From the NCBI RefSeq assembly GCF_947581915.1, contig NZ_CANPWG010000073.1:1-35451 (forward strand): a stretch of DNA of 35,451 nucleotides, written 5' to 3'. Both the position numbers and the translations under genes were made by a program. Shown here in pieces: positions 25,621-34,368 of this stretch (the first letter of the stretch is position 1; each line of letters starts with the position of its first letter). The notes beneath the pieces are model-generated. The model was not told the origin of the DNA. It ran no database searches and was given only the letters and a program-made list of their open reading frames with translations. The stretch comes from Candidatus Palauibacter scopulicola. GTDB taxonomy: Bacteria; Gemmatimonadota; Gemmatimonadetes; Palauibacterales; Palauibacteraceae.

Positions 25621-26547
25621 CTACCGGGGGACGATGATCCGGGCGGCCTGCGGCGAGACCTTCGCTTCCATCGGGGTCTCGCCGCGGGGGTCGCCGTCGA
25701 TCTCTATGGCGACGGGCGGGTCGGCCTCGATCCGGACGCTGCGGGCCTGGAAGTAGATGATCTTGTCGTCCCCCGAGAACCGGTTTCGCGTGACGCGCCA
25801 GATGATGCGGGCGACCTCGGGGAGGTTGCTGGGGGCGTAGATGCACACGTCGATGAGGCCGTCCTGGAACGAGGCCCCGGGCGCCATCCGGAACTCCACG
25901 GGAAGGGGGCCGGCCCCGAGCTGGCCCGCGTTCGCGACGAGGACCATCGACGCCTTCACCTCCACTTCCTGGTCGTCGGCGGTGATCCGGAAGTCGGCGC
26001 CGGGGCGGTTGATGACGTTCTTGAGTCCGCTGTAGATGTAGGCGCCGAAGCCGAGGCGGCTCTTGAGTTCGGCGGTGGCGTCGGCCATGACCTGCGCGTC
26101 GAGGCCCGCGCCCGCCATGAGCGCGAACGTCTCTCCGTTCGCCTCCGCGAGGTCGATGCTGGTCACTTTCCCCTCGACCGCGACCCGCACGCTGTCCTCC
26201 AGCGACGTGGGAATGTCGAAGTTGAGGGCGAGTTGATTGGCGGTTCCGAAGGGGACGATCGCCACGGGCACGGACGTTCCTGCGACGCCGCGCAGGGCCA
26301 CGCTCACGGTGCCGTCGCCCCCCGCCGCGACGATGGCGCGGTATCCGCGCTCCGCGGCCTCGCGGGCGACCTCCAGACCCTCCTCGGAATTCGCGGCCTC
26401 GATGATGTCGAAGGGGACGCCCCGCGCGGCGAAGGCGCCGCCCAGCCGCCGGCGCAGCGTCTCGGGACCCGTGGTTCCGCCCCCCGCGCCGGGGTTGAGG
26501 AGCACGAGGAACCGCTCGGAATCGGGATAGAGGTGCGCGCCGGACAT
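25621..26547 (-). CDS. Diacylglycerol kinase-family lipid kinase (DagK/YegS type)
   Basis: The 308-residue protein shows the DAGK catalytic features: NPGAGGG (18-24), AAGGDGTVSVALRG with GGDGT at 76-80, PFGTANQLA, and the C-terminal IEIDGDPRGETP block. Members phosphorylate diacylglycerol or related lipids with ATP at the inner face of the membrane. It is the last gene of the envelope operon: its ATG comes one base after the TamB stop codon. Possible roles are recycling diacylglycerol or phosphorylating another envelope lipid; the exact substrate cannot be decided from sequence. Confidence 0.92.
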   Translation of the reverse strand: MSGAHLYPDSERFLVLLNPGAGGGTTGPETLRRRLGGAFAARGVPFDIIEAANSEEGLEVAREAAERGYRAIVAAGGDGTVSVALRGVAGTSVPVAIVPFGTANQLALNFDIPTSLEDSVRVAVEGKVTSIDLAEANGETFALMAGAGLDAQVMADATAELKSRLGFGAYIYSGLKNVINRPGADFRITADDQEVEVKASMVLVANAGQLGAGPLPVEFRMAPGASFQDGLIDVCIYAPSNLPEVARIIWRVTRNRFSGDDKIIYFQARSVRIEADPPVAIEIDGDPRGETPMEAKVSPQAARIIVPR

Positions 26548-26548
26548 G

Positions 26549-29500
26549 CTACCGGGGACCCCCGCCGGGGTCGGGGTCCTCGCCGGAATCGCCGTCAGAG
26601 CCGGAGCCTTCGCCGAACTCCCACTCGCGGAAGAGGAAGAGGCTGTAGGTGCGGTCGTTGGCGACGTTCGTGCCCAGGCTGAGCCCGAACAGCCGCTCGT
26701 CGAACCGGCTTGCGGTGCCGGCTTCGACGGACCAGCCGGGGAGGAACGCCCAGTCCAGGGCTGCCCGCGGAGGCCCGCCGCCCAGCGGCTGCCAGTAGGA
26801 GAGGAAGAGGGTGTTGCTCGCGTCCCACCCGACTTCCAGCGCCGTGCGCTCGAACAGGCTCCGGTTCGCGACGGTCCCGGCGCCGCGCCCGGCGGCGATC
26901 GGCGTCAGGTTGAGGTAGCGGATGCCGGTCGCCCCAAGCGCGGACGTGAGCCCGGAACTCAGCGGACCGAAGAGGAGCTGCTGCCCGACCCTCTGGGCCA
27001 GTTGCGGGTCGGCGGAGCGGTAGCACGGCGTCCCGACCGCGAGCAGGCAGTACTGGTCGGTGTCGCTCATGGGCGGGTTGCTCGTCAGCAGGACCTCCGG
27101 CTCGATGGCGGTGCCGGTGATCCGGGCCTCGACGAACACGGGGCCGTCGATGGTCCGGTCCCGGTATTCGGCGGTGATGTCGATGATGGGATTGAAGCCG
27201 GCGTCCCCGACGAACTGCATGCTCCCCGCGGTGATCCGGAGCGGCCGGACATAGGGGGGCACGCGGTCGAAGAAGTAGGTGCCCCGCGGCATCTCGGCGC
27301 TTCCGCTGATGTCGAGGATGTCGAGGCGGCGGTCCATGTAGACGGAGATCCCTTCCCCGACGACCTCGGCATCGAGCCGTCCCGACTGCAGACGGAGGTT
27401 GGAGCCGAGATCGACGTTCGCGTCCAGCACGAGGTTGTCGAGGAACGGGTTCCGGAACTGTGCCAGCACGCCTTCCGCGGACGCGTCGAGGAAGTCGAAC
27501 ACCTCCACGTCGCCGGGATTGAAGACTTCGAGTCCGCGGAGGAACTCGTCCTGCTCCAGGAATCCGTCGGAGAGGACGACGTCGCCGCTCACCCAGGGTC
27601 TCGCGTAGGCGCTGTCGAGCCGCGCCCGGCCGCTCACGGCGAACTCCATGTCGTTGCGCACGATGCCGTGGAACTCGTCCGCGTCGAAGTCGAGGGCGAA
27701 GACCGGGTTGGTGATCCGGGCGATGTCCACGGTGCCGCGCGTCCGCAGCGACCCGCCGAGATCAGACCCCACGTAGGCCGAATCGACGAGGGCGATCGAC
27801 GAGCCCCGGAAGGCAATGCGGGCGCCGACGTCGGTGAGCCAGACGCCGAGGTCCGGCACCCAGCCGCGCCCGTTCACGAGGCGCAGGGCGCCGTCGTAGC
27901 GGAGGGCGCCGGGGGCGCCGCGAATCGAGAGGTCGGACTCGGCGATGCCGGTCACCGCCTCGAAGGTCGGCAGCACGAGTTCGACGAGCGCCAGCGGGAG
28001 GCGGTCGCCGGTCAGGTCGAGGTCGAACGGATCGTCGAGGAGGCGGCGCTCCACGGGCAGGATCGCGAGGTCCGTCGCCACGGAGCCCCCGAGTCGCCCG
28101 AGGAGGGCGCCGCCGTCGACGAGGTCGACCTCTCCCGCGAGTTCGCGATCGGCATAGTCCACGCGCGCGTTGAGCGCATCGTAGCCCTGGTGCTGGAGGG
28201 ACGGATCGAGGACCTCGAATTCCGCCGTCACCACGGGTTCCGCCAGCGTGCCCGTCGCCGTCACCCGTCCTCCGAAGGTGCCTCCGAGGATCGGTTGCTC
28301 CGAGAGCAGGTAGCCGAACTGGTCCACGCGCACGCCGAGGATCTCCACCGCGAGCGATCCTTCGCCGGCGGCGGGGATGCGGCCGTCGGCGCGGAGCCGG
28401 CCGAGTTGGCCGTTCAGGAAGAGGTCCTCCACGAGCAGCGCCGAGTCGGAGTAAACGACCCTGGCGGGCGTCTGGAGGGTGGACTCGAGCTTGCCGAGAC
28501 GGAGGCGGAGATCCGTCAGGCCGGCGCTCCAGAGGTCGCCCCCGACCACGACGCCGCGGCCCGAGACTTCGAGGCTGGAGTCGCGCTGCGCGTAGAATTC
28601 GGCGTCCAGCGCGTCGGCGCCGGGCTCGGCGGTGCCCGAGCGGGCGAGCCGCACGGAGAGCGAATCCACCCGCCGCCCATCCAGCTCGACGTTCGTCGCC
28701 GTGAACCGGGAGCGCAGGTCGCCGAGGCGCGGCGGGTCGAACAGTTCGACGCGGGCGGAGAAGTCTCCGGCGCGATAGCTGCGGAAACGCGCACCCGAAG
28801 CGTCGATGTCGGCGTCGAGCGTGAAGTCTCCCCAGCGGCCCGTGGCGGTCCCCCGCGTCACGAGCCGGCCTTCCAGCCCCTCCGTCGGTTGCCGGTCCCG
28901 CCGGGCCCGGCCCAGCAGCTCCTCGATGGTATCGAACAGCGCCTCGCCCGCCTCGGCCGCCGCGCCGCCCGGAATCTCGTCCACGACCCACCGGTCCCAG
29001 TCGGAGAGGTCGGGGGCTTCCGCCTCGAAGGCGATCTGCCCGCTCCGCTCCTCCGCGAGCCCGAAGTCGCCCTGCACCGAGAGCGTCCCCACGTCGGAGG
29101 CGAGGAAGGCGCTGTCGATCGTCGCCACGCCGTCGGCCACCCGCAGCCGCACGCGACTGTCGAAGATCTCGGCCTGGTCCACCTGCGAGGGGAGGATTTC
29201 GACGTCGAAGACGGCCTCGAGCGTCGCGGGATCGAGCCCCTCTCCCTGCACGCGCCCGCGCACGGCGAGCCGCGACGCCGGGGCGCCCTCGACCCACTGG
29301 TCCAGCGAAAGGTCCGTGCCCTCGATCTCGGTGTCGTAGCGCAGTTCCTCCGCCGCGAGATCGAAGTCGCCGTTCAGGGTGAGCCGGCCGCGCGCGGATT
29401 CGAGTTCCGCCTCGAGGGCCAGCGCCTCGAGACTCCCGCGCGCCCGGATGGGACCGGTCACGGTGCCCGCCAGTTCGATTCCCGGGGCCCAGGGGCGCAG

Positions 29501-31261
29501 CAGCGTGAGCGCCAGCGGGTTCGCGTCGATCGCCGCGTCGACCTGCGACCGGGCGAGGTTAAGGAACCCGGAACCCGCGAAGCGCGAGCGGTCGCCGGCC
29601 GGCGTCCGGTGCTCGACGGCGCCGTCGAAGGCGACGCCGCTGTCCTGTTCTCGGTCGAGGGTGAGGGTCCCCTCGAAGCGCCCGTCGATCCCCAGGTCCA
29701 TGCCGATGAGACGGGTCCAGCGGGACTCGAAGGCGGCGACTTCCACGCCGAGGCGCCGCAGGCTCAAGAACTCCTCGCCGATGCCGACGCCGCCCCGGGC
29801 CTGCAGGCTGGAAGGCGGCGTGTCCGGATCGGGGTCGTGCAGCGTAAGATCGGCGATGATCATCAGGTCGTCGACGTAGCCCGAGCCACGCAGCGTGCCG
29901 CGCATCGTGCCCGGCGGCGTCTCCGGCGCCGCGGCGGCAACCGGGCCGGGCGCGGCCGCCTCGCCGTCCGCGGACACGGAGTCCTGTCCGAGGAGCGGGC
30001 CCAGGTGCGCGAGATCGAAGGGCGCCAGCGTAACGCCGATGCGCTGGAACCGGGGACGCCGGTCGAGGGCGAGGGCGAACCCTCCGGTCATCCGGGTCTG
30101 GCCGGTTCGGAAGTCTCCGTTCGCGACGTCCACGACCGCGTCGCCGCCGCGGCCGCTGAGGTCGATGGACATGGGGCCGCCACCGGTCTCGGGCAGGTCG
30201 ATGGGCAGCCAGCGGAGGTCCCGGACGTCGAGCGGGTTCGCCTCCAGCGCGAACTCGAAATCGACGCCGTTCGAGGCCATCCACCCTTCCCCGCGGATCG
30301 TGGACTGGTCCGTCTCGAACGTCTCGATCTCCAGGTGGGCCGTGTCGCCGATGGTCAGATTCATCCGCAGGTTCGAGAGATCGAGCGGCTGGTTCACGGC
30401 GAGCAGCGTGCCGGCCGCCTCCTCGACCTCGATCATGAACGGAGCCTCGGGATCCGTCACGCGCGCCACCGGGAACCGGCCGCTGAGGTTCGTCAGTTCG
30501 AACACGCGCTCGAACTCGCCATCCGGCCGCTCCCGCAGGGCCCACGGCGACTCCCCCGCCCGCGCCTCGCGCAACGCCTCCGCCCTCGCGGCTCCCGTCA
30601 TCGTTGCCGTCCACGGGGTACGGATCTCGATGCGGCCGGAGGCGACCGTCGCGTCGTGCAGGAGGATGCCGAGCGCGGCCTGCGGGGCGCCGGGCGCCTG
30701 CGGTGCCGGAAGGAGCGAGGCCGCCGTCACGGCCCCCGGCTCGGCCGCCGGGTTCGGTGGCGGCGGTGCGGACGGGGCCGGCGTTGCGGCGGGCAGCGGC
30801 GGCGGGGGCGGTTCGAAGATGCGGTCGTAGTTCCAGCGGCCGTCCGGGTACTGGCGGAGGCGGAGGTCCAGACCGCGGGCGTGGAGCCGGCCCACGTCGA
30901 GTTGCTGCCGCAGGAGCGCCAGCGGGTCGTGCTCCATCGTGACGGTGTCGAGGGCCAGGAACAGTTCCCCGTCCGCGTCGAGGATCTCGAACCGGGAGAC
31001 CGTGAGGTCGCTGAGGAGATTCCCCGAAATCGCGTGGCCGATGCGCACCTCCCCGTTCACGCTGCGGGCGAGGGCGCTCTCGAGCAGCGACAGGGCGGCG
31101 TCCCGGCCCCCGGCGGTCTGCGTAACCCCGATGAAGACGCCGATCACCAGCAGGCTCGCGACGACGGCGAGCGGCAGCGCGATGCGGCGGCGGCGCGGCG
31201 CCGGCGCGGACTCCGACCCGTTGGCCTCGCGCGCGGACCCGTCGGAGCCGGACGCGCTCAA
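26549..31261 (-). CDS. tamB: TamB-family translocation and assembly module protein
   Basis: The 1570-residue product has a charged N terminus (RRRR) and one transmembrane helix (about 27-46), then a very long repetitive beta-rich body with AsmA-like patterns, ending with the TamB (DUF490) domain, seen in MPRGTYFFDRVPPYVRPLRI, GSMQFVGDAGFNPIIDITAEY and the SDTDQYCLLAVG segment. TamB proteins span the periplasm, work with TamA in outer-membrane protein insertion, and have been implicated in phospholipid transport. The start is TTG at 31261, overlapping the TamA stop as TTGA, with GGAG at correct spacing. Length is a little above the E. coli protein. An Ala/Pro-rich insert lies at about residues 150-185. 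Coupling to the barrel gene supports a TamA-TamB complex. Confidence 0.93.
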   Translation of the reverse strand: MSASGSDGSAREANGSESAPAPRRRRIALPLAVVASLLVIGVFIGVTQTAGGRDAALSLLESALARSVNGEVRIGHAISGNLLSDLTVSRFEILDADGELFLALDTVTMEHDPLALLRQQLDVGRLHARGLDLRLRQYPDGRWNYDRIFEPPPPPLPAATPAPSAPPPPNPAAEPGAVTAASLLPAPQAPGAPQAALGILLHDATVASGRIEIRTPWTATMTGAARAEALREARAGESPWALRERPDGEFERVFELTNLSGRFPVARVTDPEAPFMIEVEEAAGTLLAVNQPLDLSNLRMNLTIGDTAHLEIETFETDQSTIRGEGWMASNGVDFEFALEANPLDVRDLRWLPIDLPETGGGPMSIDLSGRGGDAVVDVANGDFRTGQTRMTGGFALALDRRPRFQRIGVTLAPFDLAHLGPLLGQDSVSADGEAAAPGPVAAAAPETPPGTMRGTLRGSGYVDDLMIIADLTLHDPDPDTPPSSLQARGGVGIGEEFLSLRRLGVEVAAFESRWTRLIGMDLGIDGRFEGTLTLDREQDSGVAFDGAVEHRTPAGDRSRFAGSGFLNLARSQVDAAIDANPLALTLLRPWAPGIELAGTVTGPIRARGSLEALALEAELESARGRLTLNGDFDLAAEELRYDTEIEGTDLSLDQWVEGAPASRLAVRGRVQGEGLDPATLEAVFDVEILPSQVDQAEIFDSRVRLRVADGVATIDSAFLASDVGTLSVQGDFGLAEERSGQIAFEAEAPDLSDWDRWVVDEIPGGAAAEAGEALFDTIEELLGRARRDRQPTEGLEGRLVTRGTATGRWGDFTLDADIDASGARFRSYRAGDFSARVELFDPPRLGDLRSRFTATNVELDGRRVDSLSVRLARSGTAEPGADALDAEFYAQRDSSLEVSGRGVVVGGDLWSAGLTDLRLRLGKLESTLQTPARVVYSDSALLVEDLFLNGQLGRLRADGRIPAAGEGSLAVEILGVRVDQFGYLLSEQPILGGTFGGRVTATGTLAEPVVTAEFEVLDPSLQHQGYDALNARVDYADRELAGEVDLVDGGALLGRLGGSVATDLAILPVERRLLDDPFDLDLTGDRLPLALVELVLPTFEAVTGIAESDLSIRGAPGALRYDGALRLVNGRGWVPDLGVWLTDVGARIAFRGSSIALVDSAYVGSDLGGSLRTRGTVDIARITNPVFALDFDADEFHGIVRNDMEFAVSGRARLDSAYARPWVSGDVVLSDGFLEQDEFLRGLEVFNPGDVEVFDFLDASAEGVLAQFRNPFLDNLVLDANVDLGSNLRLQSGRLDAEVVGEGISVYMDRRLDILDISGSAEMPRGTYFFDRVPPYVRPLRITAGSMQFVGDAGFNPIIDITAEYRDRTIDGPVFVEARITGTAIEPEVLLTSNPPMSDTDQYCLLAVGTPCYRSADPQLAQRVGQQLLFGPLSSGLTSALGATGIRYLNLTPIAAGRGAGTVANRSLFERTALEVGWDASNTLFLSYWQPLGGGPPRAALDWAFLPGWSVEAGTASRFDERLFGLSLGTNVANDRTYSLFLFREWEFGEGSGSDGDSGEDPDPGGGPR

Positions 31262-33474
31262 AACGCTTCTCCGATGGACACGTGGATCTGCACGCGGCGC
31301 CAGAGTTCCAGCAGGGGGTGCGGATCATCGAACCGGAAGGGGTCGAACCTGACGGGCTGCGGCATTTGGACCAAGGTTCCGTCCTCCGTCGAAACAATTG
31401 CCGGTAGCTCGGTCGCGAATGTTGTATTGTACCCGATATCGAGCCGGATGGAACCGATCGGGCTCGCGTAGCGGAGTCCCAGGCCGGGCGTCCAATGGAG
31501 CTTTCGAAGCTCCGTGAGCCGCTGCGAGACGCTTCCCGCATCCCCGAAGAAGACGAGACTCCATCGGTCGCTCAGGTACCGGCGCAGTTCGATGCTCAGC
31601 TCCAGGTGGGCGTCGCCGCCGCGCGGCCGCTCGTCGAAGGCGGCGGGGTTCTGCGTCGCGAGCCGTTGGACGCACGCCTCGAAATCTCCCGTCGGGCAGT
31701 CTTCCGCCTCATCGGCCACGAGCACGCGGGGGCCGAGGAGGTTCTGGCCCACGCCGCGAACGCTCTGCGAGCCGCCGACGAAGAAGCGCCGGGACGGATG
31801 GATGAGCCGGTCGGTGCGGGGGGCGCCGGGCGTGAAGATGCGGGTGCCGGGGAAGCGGACGATGCCGGTCCGCGCCCGCGCCGCGAGCACGAGACCGGGT
31901 TCGAGTTCCCGGAAGAGGGCGGCCTGCGCCACGATCCGGGCGTACCGGTACTGCGAGCCCGTCATCTCGTGGGCGACCTCCCCCTCCGCCGTCAGGTAGT
32001 AGCCGCGGGTCGGGCGGAGCGCGTCGTCCGTCTCGTTGTAGAGCCCCGTGAGGGTGAGGGGCGCCAGCCAGCGCGACCGCGTCACGGTGACGATGTCCTC
32101 GGGTTCGCAGAAACCGAAGTTGATGCAGAAGAAGATGTCCGCGGACTGCTCGCCGAAGCCGGTGTAGCCCGGGGAGTAGGAGAGGGTGGCGGACGCCCGG
32201 CGCCCGAGTTGGCGCGTCAGACCGATCTCGGCACCGAAGCCTTCCTGGATGAAGACGTCGGGGATCGTCTCCCGTTCGACGAAGAGCCGGGCGCTGAAGC
32301 TGTTCTCGGCCGACAGGGCGACGGGGAGGAGCAGTTCCGCCTGGAGCCGGTAGTTCAGCGTCCGGAAGTCGGGGTCGGCGCCGACCTGGGAGCAGGGGAA
32401 GGACCCGTCGAACTGGTCCGCGGCGATGTTGCCGAGCTGGCCGGTGAGCTGCAGCCGCCGGGCCCCGCCGAAGAGGTTGCGGTGCGTCAGCCGCGCCTCG
32501 GTGCGCAGGCACTGGTCGGTACTCCAGCCGCCCCCGAGGCGGGCCGCCCGCGGCGGGGCCGGCGTGACCTGGACGACGAGATCGAGCGTCGAATCGGCGG
32601 TGGCGGCCTCGGGGGGCGTCGATTCCCGGCGGATCGAGGCGAAGCGGATGGCCTCGAGGCCGAAGAGGTTCCGCTGCCCCTCCAGCTCGGCCTCCTGGTT
32701 GTAGTAGTCGCCGGCGCGCAGGGGGAAGAGGTCGCGGATCACGTCCTCGCCGATCGTCTCGCCGCCCTCGATGCGGATCTCCCTCAGGCGATAGCGGGCG
32801 CCGGGGCGGACGTCGAGCGCCACCTGCGCGGTCCCATCCCGCCCGCGCGCAAAATCCTCCAGCGCCATCGCATTGACGTAGCCCTGGCGGCGCAGCGAAC
32901 CGATGAGGCTGTCCACGCCGGCCTGGAGCCGCCCGCGATCGAAGGGGGCGCCGACGCCGATGTCGACGAGGGCCGCGGCCTCCTCCGCGCCGAGGGCTTC
33001 GGGCAGCCCCTCGAGGGCGAATTCGTCGATGAGGGTCGCCGGACCTTCCTCGATGACGAAGGCGACGCTGGCGTCGACGCCGTTCGTGCGGACGACGTGG
33101 CGGACGTCCGCCTCGAAGTGCCCGCGGAAGTTGTAGTACAGCCGGAGCCGGTCGGCGTCGACCCTGACGGCGAGCGTGTCGAGATACGCCCGTCGGTGCG
33201 CGAACCCCCAGTTCGTCACCAGGCAGAAGGGAGACAGCAGGAGGCTCGTGCATTCGGTGCTGCGCGTGGTGATCACTGCGCGCAACTCCCCGTCGGAGAG
33301 CGTCTCGTTGCCGCGGAAGCGGAGGGAGGTGACCTCGGCGCGGCGCGGACCCGCCTCGCCGGCCGCCTGCGCGCTGAGCGGAGACGGCCCGAGGTGCGGC
33401 GACGGCCCGACGAACGAAGGCGGCCCTGCGAGGGTGACGGCCAGCGCCAGCCCGGCCAGAGCCGCGGGTTTCAC
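31258..33474 (-). CDS. tamA: TamA/BamA-family outer-membrane barrel protein (Omp85)
   Basis: The 738-residue protein begins with a signal peptide (cleavage near SAQA/AGEA), followed by POTRA-like repeats (first one VTSLRFRGNETLSDGELR; later RLREIRIEGGETIGEDVIRDLFPLRAGDYYNQ) and a C-terminal ~350-residue beta barrel with SRRFFVGGSQSVRGVGQNLLGP, the Omp85 RGF-like region. The last residue is Phe, as in the usual outer-membrane beta-signal. It is assigned as TamA rather than BamA because tamB follows directly; the family boundary is not certain. GTG at 33474 overlaps the lgt stop as GTGA; the frame is open far upstream but overlaps lgt. Two Cys-containing loops (ECTSLLLSPFCLV and FFCINFGFCEPED) are unusual for barrels. 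Confidence 0.92.
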   Translation of the reverse strand: MKPAALAGLALAVTLAGPPSFVGPSPHLGPSPLSAQAAGEAGPRRAEVTSLRFRGNETLSDGELRAVITTRSTECTSLLLSPFCLVTNWGFAHRRAYLDTLAVRVDADRLRLYYNFRGHFEADVRHVVRTNGVDASVAFVIEEGPATLIDEFALEGLPEALGAEEAAALVDIGVGAPFDRGRLQAGVDSLIGSLRRQGYVNAMALEDFARGRDGTAQVALDVRPGARYRLREIRIEGGETIGEDVIRDLFPLRAGDYYNQEAELEGQRNLFGLEAIRFASIRRESTPPEAATADSTLDLVVQVTPAPPRAARLGGGWSTDQCLRTEARLTHRNLFGGARRLQLTGQLGNIAADQFDGSFPCSQVGADPDFRTLNYRLQAELLLPVALSAENSFSARLFVERETIPDVFIQEGFGAEIGLTRQLGRRASATLSYSPGYTGFGEQSADIFFCINFGFCEPEDIVTVTRSRWLAPLTLTGLYNETDDALRPTRGYYLTAEGEVAHEMTGSQYRYARIVAQAALFRELEPGLVLAARARTGIVRFPGTRIFTPGAPRTDRLIHPSRRFFVGGSQSVRGVGQNLLGPRVLVADEAEDCPTGDFEACVQRLATQNPAAFDERPRGGDAHLELSIELRRYLSDRWSLVFFGDAGSVSQRLTELRKLHWTPGLGLRYASPIGSIRLDIGYNTTFATELPAIVSTEDGTLVQMPQPVRFDPFRFDDPHPLLELWRRVQIHVSIGEAF

Positions 33475-34304
33475 ACCGCCGCCTCTGCGGCCCGGCGGCG
33501 CAGCCTGACGACGAGCGCGATGCCCCCCGCGAACAGGAGGACCGAGATCACCTGGGCGAGCGTGAAGCCTCCGAAGAAGCGGTCGTCCTTGGCGCGGAAG
33601 ATCTCGATGACGAAGCGCTCGACCGCGGCCATCCAGAGCCACATGCCGAAGAGCCACCCCTGGACGTGCGGGTGCCGCCGCAGCCGCCACAGGATGAAGA
33701 AGATGATGAGCGAGAGTCCCGTCTCGTAGATCTGCGTGGGGTGGACGGCGAGGACCTCGGCGTCTGGGATCGCGGGGTCCACCTCCGCCCCGAAACGCCG
33801 CAGGTTGCCGGCGGTCGTGGGCGGCAGGCCGTTGGGGAAGGCGATGCCGACCCACGATTCCGTCGGACTCCCGTAGTCGTCGCCGACGAGTAAGCAGCCG
33901 ATGCGGCCGATCCCGTAGGCGAGCGGGAGCGCGGGCGCGATCGCGTCCACCCCGAGGCCGGGGGTGACGGGGCTTCGGCGCAGCACCCACAGGACGCCGA
34001 TGCACCCGCCGATGAACCCGCCGTACCAGACGAGTCCGCTGCGCGAGAAGAGCATCCCCAGCGGATCGGCCGCGGTCTGCTCCCAGTAGAGGAGGACGTA
34101 GTAGATCTTCGCCCCGACGATGCCGCCGATCAGCGCCCCCAGCAGCATGTCCGCCGCGAGGTCGCGCCCGGCGCCGAGACGCGTCGTTTCCGCGCGCAGC
34201 ACCATGTACCCGCTCAGAAAGGCGAGCGCCATCATCACCCCGAAGGTGGTGATGGTGATCTCGCCGAGAACGGGCAGCGTCAGTGTGAAGAGTTCGGGAT
34301 ACAC
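33471..34304 (-). CDS. lgt: Phosphatidylglycerol:prolipoprotein diacylglyceryl transferase
   Basis: Lgt moves diacylglycerol from phosphatidylglycerol to the lipobox Cys of prolipoproteins, the first step of lipoprotein maturation in the inner membrane. The 277-residue product has seven or so hydrophobic segments and the Lgt signature around YGIGRIGCLLVGDDYG, plus SGLVWYGGFIGG and VHPTQIYE. The GTG at 34304 is preceded by GAGGAG about ten bases upstream. It lies downstream of tsaD with a 64-bp gap and overlaps the barrel gene by 4 nt. Five lipoprotein genes in this window would be its substrates. Confidence 0.97.
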   Translation of the reverse strand: MYPELFTLTLPVLGEITITTFGVMMALAFLSGYMVLRAETTRLGAGRDLAADMLLGALIGGIVGAKIYYVLLYWEQTAADPLGMLFSRSGLVWYGGFIGGCIGVLWVLRRSPVTPGLGVDAIAPALPLAYGIGRIGCLLVGDDYGSPTESWVGIAFPNGLPPTTAGNLRRFGAEVDPAIPDAEVLAVHPTQIYETGLSLIIFFILWRLRRHPHVQGWLFGMWLWMAAVERFVIEIFRAKDDRFFGGFTLAQVISVLLFAGGIALVVRLRRRAAEAAV

Positions 34305-34368
34305 GTCTGGTACGCTCCTCGTTGGCTGCTGTGTCGGTCGTTGGCGGTCATGGCTCGCGTGCCGGCCG

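Noticed and set aside
26546..31471. A 1641-codon open frame on the + strand opposite tamB
   Set aside because: It mirrors the TamB frame, is rich in Arg/Glu/Gly/Val as expected from antisense of GC-rich code, and has no domain. TamB is clearly the real gene.
31495..33729. A 744-codon + strand frame opposite tamA
   Set aside because: Antisense shadow; the minus strand has POTRA and barrel motifs.
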